Shown here in pieces: positions 17,584 to 19,221 of a stretch of DNA of 19,221 nt (position 1 is the first letter of the stretch; the number at the start of each line of letters is the position of its first letter). This stretch comes from JBBDSV01 sp040904785 (lineage in GTDB: Bacteria; Actinomycetota; Nitriliruptoria; Nitriliruptorales; Nitriliruptoraceae): positions 1 to 19,221 of the forward strand of contig JBBDSV010000085.1 of NCBI GenBank assembly GCA_040904785.1. Direction: 5' to 3'. The notes beneath the pieces were generated by a model. The model saw only the letters and a program-made list of their open reading frames with translations, had not been told where the DNA came from and searched no databases. The translations under genes and the position numbers were made by a program.

Positions 17584-17589
17584 ACCCTA
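17584..17589 (-). promoter_or_regulatory. Possible -10 element for purN-purH-folD
   Basis: The minus-strand hexamer TAGGGT lies 42 bases before the CTG proposed as purN start. It is one base from the TAGGCT found upstream of other genes here. No -35 consensus is visible. Confidence 0.3.
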
Positions 17590-17625
17590 CAGCGCTCGGC
17601 GCACCGGCTTCCACGTGGGCTCGCC

Positions 17626-17631
17626 TATCCT
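17626..17631 (+). promoter_or_regulatory. Possible -10 element for lhgO
   Basis: The plus-strand hexamer TATCCT lies 35 bases before the proposed ATC start, with the ribosome-binding site GAGGAG (17654-17659) between. It is divergent from the purN element, so the gap would hold back-to-back promoters. Confidence 0.3.
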
Positions 17632-17666
17632 CCAGCCTCCGTCGTCACTCGTCGAGGAGCACCACC

Positions 17667-18875
17667 ATCGATCGCGCCGATGTCGTGATCGTCGGGGCAG
17701 GCATTGTCGGCCTCGCCACCGCATTCCGCCTGCTCGAAGCCCGACCGGACCTCGACGTGCGCGTGCTCGAACGCGCCGAGACGGTCGGCACCGCCCAGTC
17801 GTCGCACAACTCCGGCGTGCTCCACGCCGGCCTGTATTACACCCCGGGTTCGGCGCGTGCGGTGCTGTGTCGGCGCGGCAAAGCCGCCTACGAGGCCTTC
17901 GCCCGCGACCACGACGTCCCGGTCGAGCGCACCGGCAAGCTCGTCGTCGCCGTCCGCCGCGCCGAGATCCCCCGGCTGCGCGCCCTCGTCGACCGGGCCC
18001 GCACCAACGGGGTTGAGATCACCGAACTCGGCGCCGACGAACTGCGCGACCGTGAACCGCATGTCACCGGTGTCGCCGGCGCCTGGACCCCCGAGACGGC
18101 GGTGACCGACTTCGGCGTCGCCTGCACCCGCCTGGCAGTGTTGATCGAGGCACGCGGCGGGGTCATTTCGACCGGCGTCGAGGTGCAGAGGCTGGACGAA
18201 CGCGACGACCACGTGCGGATCGAGACCTCCACCGGCGAGTTGGAGGCGACGACTGTCGTCACCTGCGCCGGGCTGTTCGCTGACCGGCTCGCCGCCGCTT
18301 CGGGTCTCGCGTTCGACGAGCGCATCCTGCCGTTCCGCGGGTCGTGGTTGCGGCTACGTCACAGTGCCGGCATCGACATCCGCGGCAACATCTATCCGGT
18401 GCCGCTGCCCGGCCTGCCGTTCCTCGGCGTGCATCTGACCCGCCGCGTCAACGGCGAGGTGTGGATCGGACCGAACGCGGTGCTTGCCGGCGCACGCGAC
18501 GGGCGCGGACCCTGGTCTGTCGCCGCCACCGACCTGCTCGACACGTTGCGGTTCAAGGGCACCTGGGCACTTGCCGGCCGCAACGCGGCTACCGCGATCC
18601 GAGAGGTCGCCCTCGACCGGATGCTGCGTGCAGCCGTGCGAAAGATCCAGGAGTATGTGCCAGAGATCGGTGTCGACGACGTCGAACGCGGACCGTGGGG
18701 GGTGCGCGCACAGCTCGTCGAACCCGACGGCACGCTCGCCGACGACTTCGTCATCCGCGAGACGGCACGCGTGGTCCACCTGCTCAACGCGCCCTCGCCC
18801 GCGGCGACCGCGTCGCTGGTGATCGGCGAAGAGCTCCGGGACCGTGTGCTCGCAAGGGCGCAATCGTCCGATTAG
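17667..18875 (+). CDS. lhgO: L-2-hydroxyglutarate oxidase
   Basis: LhgO is a membrane-associated FAD enzyme that oxidises L-2-hydroxyglutarate to 2-oxoglutarate and passes electrons to quinone. The FAD motif is VVIVGAGIVGLATA, followed by the family signature NSGVLHAGLYYTPGS at residues 48-62. The segments FRGSWLRL, NIYPVPLPGLPFLGVHLT and APSPAATASL are also typical. The frame is open back to a GTG at 17526, but that extension is low-complexity and overlaps the purN promoter region. The only ribosome-binding site is GAGGAG at 17654-17659, and seven bases later, in frame, comes ATC (17667), not ATG. Starting there gives 402 aa, close to the family length. The next in-frame GTG would break the FAD strand. 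So the start is probably the rare ATC, or a base has changed from ATG. Dehydrogenase versus oxidase activity is not decidable from sequence. Confidence 0.9.
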   Translation: MDRADVVIVGAGIVGLATAFRLLEARPDLDVRVLERAETVGTAQSSHNSGVLHAGLYYTPGSARAVLCRRGKAAYEAFARDHDVPVERTGKLVVAVRRAEIPRLRALVDRARTNGVEITELGADELRDREPHVTGVAGAWTPETAVTDFGVACTRLAVLIEARGGVISTGVEVQRLDERDDHVRIETSTGELEATTVVTCAGLFADRLAAASGLAFDERILPFRGSWLRLRHSAGIDIRGNIYPVPLPGLPFLGVHLTRRVNGEVWIGPNAVLAGARDGRGPWSVAATDLLDTLRFKGTWALAGRNAATAIREVALDRMLRAAVRKIQEYVPEIGVDDVERGPWGVRAQLVEPDGTLADDFVIRETARVVHLLNAPSPAATASLVIGEELRDRVLARAQSSD

Positions 18876-18885
18876 CGTGACGTGC

Positions 18886-19107
18886 TCACCGAAACAGGCG
18901 TAGAACGAGGTTGACCACGATCGTCAGCACGATGGAGGCGATGATCGCCGAGGTGACCGGCACGAACACGCGGGTCCGCTCACCGTCGATCCGGATATCG
19001 CCGGGCAGCCGCCCGAACCATTGCAGTGCTCCGGAGAAGACGAGCACGCCGACGACCGCGACGACGAGGCCGCCGGCGATCAGCAGCAGTCCGAGGTTGC
19101 GGTGCAT
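18886..19107 (-). CDS. DUF2905 family small membrane protein
   Basis: The 73-aa protein has two transmembrane segments (about 4-26 and 49-70) around a short polar loop with the family pattern WFGRLPGDIRIDGERTRVF. Proteins of this family are widespread in bacteria and have no established function. The ATG at 19107 is chosen because it begins directly before the first helix; the frame extends to 19140 but those residues are not like the family. There is no ribosome-binding site, and a TACCGT hexamer lies seven bases upstream, which suggests a leaderless message. It converges on lhgO with a 10-base gap. Confidence 0.88.
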   Translation of the reverse strand: MHRNLGLLLIAGGLVVAVVGVLVFSGALQWFGRLPGDIRIDGERTRVFVPVTSAIIASIVLTIVVNLVLRLFR

Positions 19108-19114
19108 GCCGTTC

Positions 19115-19120
19115 ACGGTA
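19115..19120 (-). promoter_or_regulatory. Possible -10 element of a leaderless DUF2905 transcript
   Basis: The minus-strand hexamer TACCGT fits TANNNT and ends seven bases before the ATG, the spacing expected when transcription starts at the initiation codon. No ribosome-binding site is present. Confidence 0.3.
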
Positions 19121-19167
19121 GGCGGCGCGCGAACAGACACGCATGCACCGACGGTCAGGTCACCTCT

Positions 19168-19221
19168 GCGGGTGTGCTGGAATCGGTATACAGAGGGGCC
19201 TTAAAAGCCTCCGGACGCTAA
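19168..19221 (+). tRNA. tRNA-Leu(UAA), 3' end beyond the window
   Basis: The 5' part of a tRNA can be folded by eye. The acceptor strand GCGGGTG is followed by TG and a D arm with stem CTG/CAG around a GAATCGGTATA loop. The anticodon stem GGGGC (19195-19199) pairs with GCCTC (19207-19211), including one G-U pair. The loop is CTTAAAA with anticodon TAA at 19202-19204. This matches tRNA-Leu reading UUA and UUG, with the long variable arm beginning at the window edge. The T arm and 3' acceptor strand lie outside, so the acceptor pairing cannot be checked. It is transcribed away from the DUF2905 gene. Confidence 0.88.

Noticed and set aside
16022..18016. Long plus-strand open frame (664 codons) over purH, purN and the lhgO start
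   Set aside because: It is antisense to purine genes with full catalytic motifs, is of low complexity, and then runs into lhgO in a wrong frame.

Overview
The window is a compact, high-GC stretch of ordinary chromosome. It most likely comes from an actinomycete, and probably from the Acidimicrobiia (Ilumatobacter-like); that placement is inferred from the gene set and was not tested by search. Supporting signs are the Mtb Sdh1-like C-A-B succinate dehydrogenase, a mycobacterial LpdA-type flavoprotein, a short BirA without a DNA-binding domain, frequent GTG starts, and genes that appear leaderless. No gene-free stretch exceeds 300 bases. I see no insertion sequence, phage gene, CRISPR array or toxin module.

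Layout. 3-1190 (+) is the 3' part of a gene with two PhoU/TrkA_C repeats; its start lies outside the window. 1210-3411 (-) holds a lipoprotein cupredoxin, birA and an unrecognised protein, read in that order. 3503-6474 (-) is a pair overlapping by ATGA: a methylmalonyl-CoA mutase catalytic subunit without its B12 domain, then an LpdA-like flavoprotein. 6546-10012 (-) is sdhC-sdhA-sdhB. 10188-11438 (+) is glutamate dehydrogenase, divergent from sdhC. 11429-14249 (-) holds mdh, trpS and an alpha/beta hydrolase; mdh is split by a frameshift. 14396-17484 or 17541 (-) is purN-purH-folD. 17667-18875 (+) is an L-2-hydroxyglutarate oxidase gene divergent from purN. 18886-19107 (-) is a small DUF2905 membrane protein. 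19168-19221 (+) is the 5' part of tRNA-Leu(UAA), cut by the window end.

How the genes fit together. Much of the window sits around the C4/C5 part of central metabolism. Methylmalonyl-CoA mutase makes succinyl-CoA, Sdh oxidises succinate to fumarate, Mdh makes oxaloacetate, and glutamate dehydrogenase and LhgO both connect to 2-oxoglutarate. The purN-purH-folD run is a coherent one-carbon/purine unit: FolD makes the 10-formyl-THF that PurN and PurH use. Several gene pairs share 4-base GTGA or ATGA overlaps, which suggests translational coupling.

Most useful irregularities: a 2-base frameshift in mdh; a B12-domain-less mutase whose partner is not nearby; an Lpd-fold protein missing a redox cysteine and the catalytic His; probable non-standard starts for lhgO (ATC) and purN (CTG), each with a well-placed ribosome-binding site; and recurring TAGGCT-like -10 hexamers. 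I did not find a clearly new multi-gene system here.
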